Assembly (NCBI GenBank): GCA_030141605.1
Contig: JAQGDQ010000321.1
Coordinates: 122,001-186,000 of the forward strand
Direction of reading: 5' to 3'
DNA: 64,000 nucleotides
Origin: Tubiluchus corallicola
Lineage: Eukaryota > Priapulida > Priapulimorpha > Priapulimorphida > Tubiluchidae
Shown: positions 1 to 12,700 of the stretch, piece by piece
Layout: each line of letters starts with the position of its first letter
Position numbering within the stretch: position 1 is the first letter of the stretch
Made by a program: the position numbers and the translations under genes
Notes under the pieces: generated by a model
Database searches by the model: none
The model's input: only the letters and a program-made list of their open reading frames with translations
What the model was told of the DNA's origin: nothing

Positions 1-441
1 GTAATAGGAGTTTTTTACAAATCATTTAATCAGAAAATGGTTACACCTATCGTATTTGGTTTGGGCAATTATAAACTTCTTTGTCAGCTGCCAGTAACCT
101 AGCTGACACAATATGAAACACTTGCAAATAATTAAGGACTTTTTAAGGTAGGTATACATACTGCATGTTTTGCTTCGCGACCAATGCAGAAAACTATCTG
201 AAAGAAAAATTTGGAGTTACCGATCCCAGATTGCATTAACTGGTGATGCCAGCATTATTTGTTACGAAGGCATCTGATAACTGACATTTGGATCTATTTT
301 GTCTTGAAACTTTGAAGCATGCACCTGAAAGTGCACAAACCTTAATTAAATCTTATTTCATAATGCTATAAGTTACACATTTTATAATGACAACTTTTTG
401 ATCATCTATAACAGAATGATTTCTTAATTCACCCGAGTAAC
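1..441 (+). promoter_or_regulatory. Upstream region of gene 1, no clear motif
   Basis: AT-rich sequence before the first ATG. I see no TATA box at a sensible distance and no CpG-rich segment. An AG at 413-414 could be a splice acceptor if an upstream exon lies outside the window. Confidence 0.25.
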
Positions 442-738
442 ATGAAAATGGATGGTGAATTTGATGATGGTGCAATTACTGCTGCCAAGGTTGATGACAG
501 TGATACGGATGAAGGCATGTGCCTTGGGCCACCTAAGAAAAAGAAAGAATCTATTGCTGGTAGTAATTTGCTTTCAAACGCGAACACACTGCACTTGCAT
601 GTGACGAGCATGATGCGATCCAAGACGGGACAACACACAACAAAGAGTCTTTGTAAGAAGATACCTTTTACATCTGATACAGTGCGTAAGATCGTGCGGG
701 CAAACGATGATGCTTTGTGGCGAGATGCTTCATTAAAG
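442..738 (+). CDS. Gene 1 exon 1 (N-terminus)
   Basis: Ninety-nine codons from the ATG (a second in-frame ATG follows at 448), ending phase 0 at a GTATTA donor. It starts acidic (DGEFDDG, DDSDTDEG), then has the basic patch PPKKKK, then a helical-looking stretch ending in DALWRDASLK. It could be a nuclear or charged linker region; no domain is recognised. Confidence 0.65.
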
Positions 739-3700
739 GTATTACACAGAAAATAACTGTATAAAGTCTTCAAATAAAACTTATTAATGCTTTAGTTTGA
801 ACTATATCTGCTGGTATGCAGTGGAATGTGGAACTGGTCTGATATTGACAGCTTAATCTCTTGACCATGCAATAAATGTTTTTCTGCAAAATAAAAGAGT
901 TGAAGTCCAACACATTGAAATTTTTTCTTGTAGTCGGCTTACTCTTCTTATTGTAGACGCCAAATCAGACACCTTTAAGAGCTTGTATAGATCTAAATTA
1001 TAAATCTAATTTCTTTGTATTAAAAGAGAATTTGCAGAGTTTATTACATATGTTTCTGTCTACATTTCACATTATGCAACTTACTCCTTAAAAAATAATG
1101 TCCTTTGTTATCTTGTAAATGTGTTCATGTCAAATTATTTATAGTGAATTTTATAGCTTTCCCTTTTACCTATTATGTCTTAACAGAATTTCTTACGAGG
1201 CACTACGAAAGTACTTAAAAGACCCATCGATTTCGCTGAAGGAACCCAGTTATTAGAGCAGAGATTACAACTTAGGGAGGATAAAAAGGTGAAATCTGTG
1301 AAGCCCGGGGAACCAAAAACCTGTCCTCCTCAATGTAGAATTTGTCATGGGACTGCACCTCCTCTGCGTAATTTACTGCACAGGATGCAGCCGGGTCAGC
1401 CGTGAGTATAAATTAATTATCTTGCAGCCGGGTCAGCTATGAACATACATTAAATAGCTACTAGAAAAACTTTTAATTGCACTCTAGTAGTTTTGTTTTC
1501 TAATAGCATTTTAGTCTTCGTGTAAATTAGGAGCTAGAATTGTTTATTTTAAATGGCTTCATCATGAGGTCAATGAGAGCTTTGTTATATGAAATGTCAT
1601 AACGTATTGTACGTAGTGTATTAACTACAACTATTAGACTTACTGCAATGGTGGCCTTGTAAGTATGCATGAATATACGTATTGCAAAGTAACTTAATAA
1701 ATACATGATGATGATGAGATGTGCTGTGTAATTGACTGTTTCAGTACTCGGATTTTTTTGCTGGATCGTCACGCTCGTTGCTTCGATTACGCTCTCCAGA
1801 ATTATGTGAGACAGGAAGAGGCGCAGAAGTTCTTTGACATGGGCATTCCTATTATTTTGTTTTCAAGTTTGAACAACCCCACATCACTAACAGGATTACA
1901 GCCAGCACCAAGGCAACAAAAAGTAGCCGCTGTGGTACATATTTAATTTTTGGATGTACTTGTACTTTTTTTGTTAATTTTGGTCGTATATGCCTATCTT
2001 AACACATTTGCACAAAAGTTTATGCAGAAGTCTTGCCATAGCTGCAGCAATAATAAATAATAATAGTGCTGGATTCTGCATTTGCATAAATTTCAAGATA
2101 TACTGTTATATCTAAAAGTTTTAGAAATAAAAATTCAAAGAAAGGCACACTCAAGATTAAGTGTGCCTTTCTTTGAATTTTTATTTCTAAAACTTTTAGA
2201 TATATACAATGCAAAACCTGTTCTTTCGGTGCTATTACTGATTCTATATTGTATAATTTTTTGTAGAAAGACAGACCAACAGAATACGTGTGTCTAAGCA
2301 AGCAAGCTGTTTTGCATGATCGTAACGAACCATTCGAGGAATTACAGCTGCCACGTGTAAAAGCCACTTCTAAAAAATCTCTGATTTATGTAGATGGACA
2401 CATGTTAGTAAGTAAAATAATATGTTAGGTAGAAAACTTTGCATATCTAGCTGTTTTTGAGAGTACCATAAAAACAGCAAGGTCTGATATAGTTTTAGCA
2501 TATAAATTATAACAAAACTTTGGAATCAAACTATCGATTAAGAGCCAAATGCCAATGTTGACTTTTGAGAGGTCAAGCAGTGTATTTCTGTACTTGTGCA
2601 TGAAAGTGTCCATACTTACATGTTTTATTGCACTTTGGACGCATGAAATTTATTAATATAATACTGTAGTTTTAATCTCTTAATCACTGGTCTGTTGCCT
2701 TTGCAGATAATTTTAGTATCATTCTAAGTTCTTTTTTCAAGTGGTGTAATTATTGTCCGGTATCACCTAGTTATTGATTTGAAGTGAGGTATTTTATCAA
2801 ATAATTTCATTTCGTACTTTTTTATCAATTCTAGCGAGGGACAGCTCAAGATTTTATCGAAGCCTACGCCGAGGAAAAGGGCACTGAAGATTTCATACTG
2901 CTAGAGGTAATGCAAAAACTGTGAAGTTACAACAGGAATAAAGTAACATTAGAAAAACTAAAATAACTTTTGCCTGTTGAATTGTCCTTGTTGGGAGCTC
3001 AATTTGTTTGGATCAAGTAACTTTAAAGAAGAATCATGATTGGCTGGGCATCTGCTTAGCATCAGTCAACACCGAGCTTAATAACCTAGTCATAAGTTTT
3101 TGAAACTAGTTCTAGGTGCAAGTTCCTGTGTAAGAAAGAAAACCAGTTTAAGTTCCTAGTTCCAATAACATATTAGAAAAGGAACTAGTTCCAGTTCTAA
3201 CCTCCTCTCTAGAAAAAGCAACTAGTTCCGGTTTTAACATCCTCTATAGAAAAAGGAACTAGTTCCTGTTCTAAGCTCCTCTCTAGAAAAAGCAACTAGT
3301 TCCGGTTTTAACATCCTCTGTAGAAAAAGGAACTAGTTCCAGTTTTAACTTCCTCTGTAGAAAAGGGGAACTAGTTCCAGTTCTAAGCTCCTCTATAGAA
3401 AAGGGAACTAGTTCCTGTTCTAAGCTTCTCTGTAGAAAAAGGAACTAGTTCTAGTTTTAACTTCCTCTGTAGAAAAAGGAACTAGTTCCAGTTTTAACAT
3501 CCTCTGTAGAAAAAGGAACTAGTTCCAGTTCTAAGCTCCTATACAGAAAAACGAACTAGTTCCAGTTTTCACTTCCTCTGTACAAAAAGGAACTAGTTTC
3601 AGTTCTAAGCTCCTCTACAGAAAAAGGAACTAGTTCCAGTTCTAAGCTCCTCTATAGAAAAAGGAACTAGTTCCAGATTTAACTTCCTCTGTAGAAAAAG

Positions 3701-6700
3701 GAACTAGTTCCAGTTTTAACTTCCTCTGTAGAAAAAGGAACTAGTTCCAGTTTTAACTTCCTCTATAGAAAAAGGAACTAGTTCCAGTTTTAACTTCCTC
3801 TGTAGAAAAAGGAACTAGTTCCAGTTTTAACTTCCTCTGTAGAAAAAGAAACTAGTTCCAGTTCTAAGTTCCTCTACAGAAAAACGAACTAGTTCCAGTT
3901 TTAACTTCCTCTGTACAAAAAGGAACTAGTTTCAGTTCTAAGTTCCTCTACAGAAAAGGAACTAGTTCCAGTTCTAAGTTCCTCTACAGAAAAAGGAACT
4001 AGTTCCAGTTCTAAGCTCCTGTACAGAAAAAGGAACTAGTTTCAGTTCTAAGTTCCTCTACAGAAAAAGGAACTAGTTCCAGTTCTAAGTTCCTCTACAG
4101 AAAAAGGAACTAGTTTCAGTTCTAAGCTCTTGTACAGAAAAAGGAACTAGTTCCAGTTCTAAGTTCCTCTACAGAAAAAGGAACTAGTTCCAGTTCTAGG
4201 CTCCTCTACAGAAAAGGGAACTAGTTCCAGTTCTAAGCTCCTCTACAGAAAAAGGAACTAGTTCCAGTTTTAAGCTCCTCTGTAGAAAAAGGAACTAGTT
4301 CCGGTTTTAACTTCCTCTGTAGAAAAAGGAACTAGTTCCAGTTTTAACTTCATCTGTAGAAAAAGGGAACTAGTTCCACTTCTAAGCTCCTCTGTAGAAA
4401 AAGGAACTAGTTCCAGATTTAACTTCCTCTGTAGAAAAAGGAACTAGTTCTAGTTTTAACTTCCTCTGTAGAAAAAGGAACTAGTTTCAGTTCTAAGTTC
4501 CTCTACTGAAAAAGGAACTAGTTCCAGTTCTAAGTTCCTGTACAGAAAAAGGAACTAGTTCCAGTTCTAAGCTCCTCTACAGAAAAAGGAACTAGTTCCA
4601 GTTCTAAGCTCCTCTACAGAAAAAGGAACTAGTTCTAGTTTTAGCTTCCTCTGTAGAAAAAGGAACTAGTTTCAGTTTTAAACTCCTTTACAGAAAAAGG
4701 AACTAGTTCTAGTTTTAACTTCCTCTGTAGAAAAAGGAACTAGTTTCAGTTCTAAGCTCCTGTACAGAAAAAGGAACTAGTTCCTGTTCTAAGTGCCTCT
4801 GTAGAAAAAGGAACTAGTTTCAGTTCTAAGCTCCTCTACAGAAAAAGGAACTAGTTCCTGTTCGAAGCTCCTCTACAGAAAAAGGAACTAGTTCTAGTTT
4901 TAACTTCCTCTGTAGAAAAAGGAACTAGTTTCAGTTCTAAACTCCTGTACAGAAAAAGGAACTAGTTCTAGTTTTAACTTCCTCTGTAGAAAAAGGAACT
5001 AGTTTCACTTCTAAACTCCTGTACAGAAAAAGGAACTAGTTTCAGTTCTAAACTCCTGTACAGAAAAAGGAACTAGTTCCTGTTCTAAGCTCCTCTGTAG
5101 AAAAAGGAACTAGTTCCAGTTTTAACATCCTCTACAGAAAAAGGAACTAGTTCCAGTTCTAAGCTCCTCTACAGAAAAAGGAACTAGTTCCAGTTTTAAG
5201 CTCCTCTACAGAAAAAGGAACTAGTTCCAGTTCTAAGCTCCTGTACAGAAAAAGGAACCAGTTCCAGTTCTAAGCTCCTCTACAGAAAAAGGAACTATAG
5301 TAGTCGCCGCTTAATAGACTCACGGTTAATAGACTTAATTGACTCAAAAACGCCTAGAATGGGCCGTTTCTATTCAAATATACATAAAAACTATCGGTAA
5401 TTGACTTAAATAACTTTGCTTAATTGACTCAATATTTTTCCTTCACGCACTTAATATAAGACATTTGTATGTGCCCAAACGGCCTTTCCTACTTTTATGT
5501 CATCTTTACTTCCCTTTTGTGCATTATATATGTAGAAACAATCATGTTAACTACCGTTTTGTTTGTAAACAGGTACATTTATCATGTGCTAATTCGCTAG
5601 CATAGCGGTTTTGCTTTGAATCTGTTAGCCGCTCGCCCACCGTTATCCAAAGAATTTTTGGAAGCTAAACATATAATCACTTGCTTACCAGTTTCCTTTT
5701 GATGCTCAAGTTGCAAATCACGTTTTCAGGCTTAATGAGTTAATAGTCAAAGATGCAATCAGTCAGTATTCCTTGTGACTTACAAGAGTAAACATCATTC
5801 AGCAAATAAGGGCAAAGAGTTAAGAAGTTTGAAAAATGAAGCATAAGTGTAAAGATCTAACAGTTAAGGAGAAACTGAAAATTTTAGAGTCCAAATTCAA
5901 AGTATTCTATCACCTATACAACAAAAATGCTAAAAACACAACTGAGATGAGTGTATGAAAACAATCATTCTCCAAAATATCTCACATATCAAAGCATTTC
6001 ATATTTCTTATGGACAGTGTTGCTTAACTATTGAAGTTAAAATGAGTATTTATAATTTTAGCAATTAAAGTTTTTGCCAATTTCTAAGATACTTACATAT
6101 ATAAAATACTTAAATATACTTAAAATATACTTAAAATAAAATGCACATCAGCTGTTCTATATATGTAGCAGCTAGAAAGAGTCAGCAAAATAGCTTTATA
6201 TATTTACACTGGCAAAACTTTTAAGGGCGCTTTACAGACTATAGGAGACTATGGGTGTTGTACTTGTCTGTGTTATTGACAACAAACTTGCTGCTGGATA
6301 AAAAATCAATAAAATATTATGTGTCTATAAGTAGTTTGTTTCGTTTTTGCGGGGCATATATCTAAATATATATGCGTGTTGTATGAACCTTATTAAGCTC
6401 TGAATATTCACCGGGAAAACACTCATTTTAGTAAAAACAGTATATCACATATGAAGATATACTACTTAACCTTACTTGAATGTGATTAGCCACATATGTG
6501 GGAACTACAAATAAAGTCATACAAGTTACCCAATGCAAAAAATAGCTGTCCGGGACACTTGCTGCTCGGACAATCAATTTTTCATATCAGGGCGCATCAT
6601 TTGTAAGATTATTTATTCATTTGTTTTTATGCTGTGTTAGATTTAATTTTTCACATTCTGTTGAGAGTTGAATTATCAGACATGTTTAGCTTACTTTGCA

Positions 6701-9700
6701 ATAACAGTTTTGGAATTCGAGATGCCATTAACGAATCATATTTTTTTCAGCAAATTCCCATTGAACAATTTGTCAGAAAGGTTGCTAAATCTGAGAGTGA
6801 CAGTGGGGTCAAAGAAGAAAAACTTCAGGTACAAGTATGTGTCAACTTAGGATTCTTAAGTACGTATTTATTCGTGCATAAGTCTGAGTCAGTTTTCTTT
6901 GTCAGGTAAACTTGCTGGTTTATATAAATTTGCAGGACAGATGAATCTTTTGCTTGTCAAATCTAATATTTTGTAACTGCCTTATTTTATTATCAGTCTG
7001 TGCAGTCTATTACAGGACCATCTTAACAGCATTATAAGCCCCGGGTAAAGCAGTGCACTGGGGGTGTTTACCTACACAACAATCACAGGAATAAAAATGT
7101 AAATGGTCAATAAAATTAAACGTACGTACTTATTGCATTGGTACTTCCAACAAAATTAGTATTTACACATTAAAAAACATGCTATACAGCAAAGATTAAT
7201 CATCATAAACGTTTGAACCCATTATAATACGAGCCTCAAAAAATATAAAAATATCTACATATAAGAGGTACTCAATTAGTAAACTCTACAGACAGAGATG
7301 GCACAGTGTGAAATTAATATGAATTATTTTTTATTAATGTCAACTGTTCAGTACAAACATCTGTGAAATTTCTCTTCAGAGAATTGCTTTATAATTGGCT
7401 TGAAGTCAGAGATCTTCAGAATGTCATTTTCATACACACGAGTGGAAGCCATTCAAATGCTGCTACCTCATTTCACTACGAAGCTAATTTTTTATGCTTT
7501 TACATTAAGTAGCACGTGAGATCCGTACACATTCCCTCCACTTCAGGTTACAGAGCTGACCATGATTCTAAGTCACAAGCAAATGCCAATGTCCACTTTT
7601 AACACTACAACAAATGTTTAGTATAGTATAGTATTCATTTATTGACAACAAGTCACCTCATACATAAATTAGCATGGGGCCCCCAGGCAACTGTCCAGTA
7701 CACCCATGAGTAAAGATTGCCCTGGTCAGCTAAACTAGCTAGCACCTACACAATTAGTAAACTCTCAGATTTCCTTATCAAGAAGATTTGGCCAAAGAAT
7801 ACTGATTATACAAGATTTCATTTGCAAAATAAATTCGTTGTCAATGAATCACTGATAGCTATCAAAGAGATGTTGTGACAGATTTTAGTTGCATTGGTTC
7901 TTTTTAGCCAACTAAGACAGCAGCTGATAAAATGAAGAAACCGGAGCTTGAATATGAAAAAAAGAAAGAAGATGAACTAGAGAAAATAGAGCCTGAAAGT
8001 GAAATGGAGAAAGAAGATGAAGAAGACCATCTTTTGCCAAAGTTTGATGTAAGACATTTGCATTTTTATTTTAAATTATGCAAAAATTAACTATTACTCA
8101 AAATAGCAGTGTTGCTTGCTAGTGTTTGGAAACATGTTTGGTATCAAGTGGTTTATTTTAAACAAAGTCTCGGTATTCTAGATAACAGATAACAGATAAT
8201 TGGATTGCAATGAATTGATGGTCGTGCGTAACTAGTCGTTCATATAATTAAAAAGATCTCGTCTTTTTTTATAGTGACTTCTGGTTGGAGTTTAAAAACT
8301 TGTGGCTGAATGTATAGTCTGGATTTTATTTAAATGTTATAAAGCTTGTACATAAGATGAATGCCATATTTTTGGTATAAGGATAACAATAATTAACCAT
8401 TTGTTTTTTATATTGTTACTTTCTTACTATTGATATGCTTCTTATAAGTATGAATACGATTTAAGATTGAGTATCACTGACACTTATCTAAACACGTACA
8501 TCAAATTCAATTTTTGGCGAAGTGCCAATAAATGCAATAAGATTTATAAAAAACTGAGTTATTTCCTCACTCTATAATTTTGTCATGTGTTTGCTGGGGC
8601 ATGTTTAGTAATTTCCACTGCACCTGCACCAAAACCATTGACTTTTGTTGTTCTTACTCATTCACTGTTACTGTATGTCTTTCAGAAAGTTACTTTAGAA
8701 GTTATGTTATTTTCAGCGACGGTAACATTGCTATAAGTGTAAGGCTATCGATAGTAATGTCGGTATAAGCATAACTCTGTTTGGGTAGCAATCCCAGCCA
8801 CCCACAGACATGTTTAAAAAAGTAGAAGTATGAATAGCTGGATTGAAAATGTTTGATTCTTACTTCTTATGGTGCAGTATTGTAGTGTCTTACTGTATGT
8901 GGTTGTGGATGTTTTGAGCCTTTCTTGTCTGGAAAGAATTTTGCATGTATAGGTAGTCAAGATAAGTAGTCTGCAAGGTAAATTGTTAAATTATACATAT
9001 ACATATAATTTTTTTTATCTTACATCATTTGGCTTTTAACTACTGAAGTATACTTCGAAGTTCTTTCTAAATTCTGGTAATTTTTTTGCTTTAGTTACCT
9101 TTATAATGAACAGTATTGTTCGAAACTGGTAGGCAATATATTCCATTTTCAAGACAGATTAAAATAATCAAGCATTTCACATTTTAACAGAAAATAGTGG
9201 TAGATACGCATATATATATATATATATATATATTTCATACATCATTTGGCTTTTAACTACTGAATTATATTTCGAAGTTGTTTCTAAATTCTGGGAAATT
9301 TCTTTATTTGATATGCCTTGGTAATGAGCATTATTGTTCGAAATCAGTAGGCAGTAAATTCAATTTTCAAGATGTTATGTTTATTTGTCAAATATGGATG
9401 ATTCTTTGTCAATCTGTTTACATTTTCTCTTATTTCTAGCAAATGCCTGTAGATGAATTCATCAGCAAGTATTTTGTTGAGACAGATGGAGAAGTAGCTG
9501 TTCCTTTTGAGGTTTTGTATTATATGTATCTACATTTAATTTTAAGCGATTCTATTTTCTGGTTAGTTTGCGACTTTGCATGTACTAACTGTAAGATAGT
9601 CTAAGTCTGTCCATTTACAACATGTTTTGTAGTTTTTACTGTTCTGCATTTTTAGAACTTTAACTTTTTGCTTCGTTCATTATATTTCTTTGTGACAACT

Positions 9701-12700
9701 GACTAGCTTATTGCATTTTTCATCTCAGCATGTTACTGTAGCGACAAGGGTAGAAATTTCCTCGGGGTCAATATTTTCCGGGACTTCTGTTTTACCTACT
9801 TCATCAATAAGTCGTACTTCTATACCATCTTCACGACAAACTTCAGCTTCACGGTGGGCATCTGCTCAGTCATTGGGTTATTTTGAAGTGAGCGAATCAG
9901 TTGACACCTCTGCTGCTGTAAGACCTACAAGTCGACCGAATTCGTCAGGAAGTCGGCCAGCATCTGCAAGAACTCCACCTTCTGCAGCCTCCAGCAGGAG
10001 AAGAGTGACGACACCTAGAACTCCACAGACTTCACCTCTTAAGCGAAGTCCGCCGAAGACACCTGTTAAGAAAAGACCATCAAAGACATCTTCTAAAAAA
10101 ATGTCGAAGGACCTGGCATCATTTCTCATTGAAAAAGTGCCTGAACCTGGTCATGGAAAAAGGGTGTCTCTTGTAAAAGACCAGCCTCAACCCGAGAGTC
10201 CAACAATTGAAAGAAAGGATTCCCAACTTGAAAAAGAATGGGTGCCATCTCCTGAACCTGAAGGTATGCCTACAGAAGCTGTTCGGCCAAAAATACCTGA
10301 AGCTTTAAGAGGAATGGAACCATATCTTGAGAAAAGGTCTTCCAGTCTACCAAAGGTATCTCACAAGGTTCATAAGGGACTTGTTTCCGGTAAAAGCTTG
10401 TCCGATGAATCCAGAGGAAAGGCTTCTTTGGGACAAAGAATGCAGCAGAGAGATGCTTATGAACGCTTGTTTAGGAGGAAATATTCGCACACCGAAGAAG
10501 GAGCTGAGGAACCCCTTTTTCAGGTGATGTGCCTATTACCCAATATTATCTGTTTCTTATATTTGCATTATGTGTCGTCAAATAATTGCACAAACTAATG
10601 CTGGTATAGGGACAAGTTGTCTATTTTAGTCACTAAAAGCATGGTCTGTTATCATCAGCTAAAAACTATTTCCTATATGTAAAGCTACTCTAACATTCTT
10701 TTCTGAATTAGAGACCAATTATGTGTTATGGTAAATTAACACTTGTGCCAACTTTTAGGATGTTTCTCGAAACTGTCTCACAATTATGTATTTATCAATA
10801 AATTGCTTTTGTGTCAGGATTTTTATAAGCTTGTGCGTGGTTCTAAAACTGAGTAGTAGACAATTACGTATGTCACACACATATAGAATGGTAAACTCTA
10901 TATAAACTTTAAATAATGACTGTATAATATCCATAAGCGAAGCTCCAGTTGCATGATGAACTTTGTTATCTTGTTATCAGGGGTCATTTCTCTTGTTCAG
11001 CTGAAAAGCTCGAGTTAGTAGAAAAAAATTCTTCTTAATTTAGATCCCTGATACTAACAGCCAATTAAGAACCTATAAAGACTTCACCGCTCCAAAATCC
11101 CAGCGTAGGAATAATCAATAAATTTTTACTATATTGATGATTTGTTACTACGAATTTTTAATTATTTTTAAGCAAGCTGTGCATTTTTACAGAAGTTGTA
11201 AATCAGTTTGTTAACAAACAATATCCATTAATATTTCTGGATCTACCAGTTAACACTAAGGGTTTATCAAATTTTATGTAGCATTACTTGAAGTGCAAAT
11301 TCTCTAGTAAAATTACCATGTAGGTCATGTAAGCTAGCATACATGATATAGGATTTTAAGTTGAGTTCATTCAAATGACCAAAAGCATTTTTTGTCCCTT
11401 AGAGACCACATAAACTTTAACCTTCCTAATATATTGTAGGAAGGCACTTACAATGCTAGTACGGGAAGTCCTCGCTTAACGATGCTATAATGCATTCCTG
11501 CAAAACGCAATTTTAACCGAAACGTCATTAAACAAAGCCAAAACTTCCGTAGAAAGCAGTGTAAAAGAACTGAGATATGTTTCAGAAGCAAAAGTCAGTG
11601 GTGCTTAAATCGTATAAATTAAATTCTTTGTGAGTTTTATTCGTATTTCTACTGATTGCTTGAAACCCAGCTATTTACTTAACATTACCTAGCTAGCTAG
11701 CTTGAACAATAAACACTGCATAGCCAGAGACAAAACCCCAGGGTGGCCTTATCTGACCGTTTCATCTAGTTACTTAGTCTAGTTGTTACTGCAACATATT
11801 GCAGGTGCCTTCACATAAAGCTTCTACCCAAGTGCGTATAAATCGCAAATAGATCTCATTTGATACAAACGGTTAGCATTTAGTAGTCAGTCGGAAAGCA
11901 AAAATATACATAAAGGATTGTATTATTTTAATTACTAGTGCATATTTAGAACAGAATAACTTAATGTGTGCTGTTTTAATGCTTTAAATTAGACAAAAAT
12001 GTTGTTCATGAAAAATAAATAGTCTTTAAACAAAGTAAAAAAAAATCATCATTAAAATGAAACGTGTGCCGTTAAGTGAAAAAAATGTGTCACATGTTCA
12101 GCATCGCTAAATAGGGAGTCATTAAGCGAGGACTTACTTTTGATGTACGATGAGCTAATGATGGACACTCGCCAATTTATTATTTTTATAATTTATCATT
12201 GATTATCAGACATACATATATATATATATATATATATATGTATGTCTGATAATCAATAATATATATATATTGCCAATTTTAGCACAGGCATTCCGGTCCT
12301 AGGTTGTCTATTGAGAAAGGGCAAATCGAAAGAAAAACCAGTGATAGAGGAGCCAGAAGAAGGAAATCATTTGCTCGGGAGGAGGATATGGAATCGGTTG
12401 CTTCCGAAATCATCAGTCCTGAGCCCGGTAAACATTGTTGGTTTACTGTTTGTCTCATTAGAACTATTTAGCAGTGCTAAGAATATGTTTTGTATTTAAT
12501 AGTAAAAGAAACAGAATTTAAGTTCCACAATGAAACTAAAGTTCTCTTCTAGAGGAGTTTACTGAAGAAACATAGTTATTTGATCCATAATTCTGTTTAG
12601 AAAGCTCTGCCTTCGGACCTGCTCTAATTTGTAATGCTGGATAAATAGTTAGGCAGTATGTGCAAACATGTTACATGTAGACAATTAACATAAGAAGTAA

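Noticed and set aside
2020-2367. Open frames on both strands around 2.1 kb
   Set aside because: They run through a perfect inverted repeat, which makes mirrored open frames.
3178-5296. CRISPR-like array
   Set aside because: The repeats are contiguous with no unique spacers, in a eukaryotic intron.
3178-5296. Heat-shock elements in the minisatellite
   Set aside because: GGAACTAGTTCC has four bases between GAA and TTC; the heat-shock element needs two.
12311-12499. Open frame in exon 10 region (RKGKSKEKPVIEEPEEG)
   Set aside because: It is out of frame with exons 9 and 11; the frame starting HRHSGPRLS joins both.
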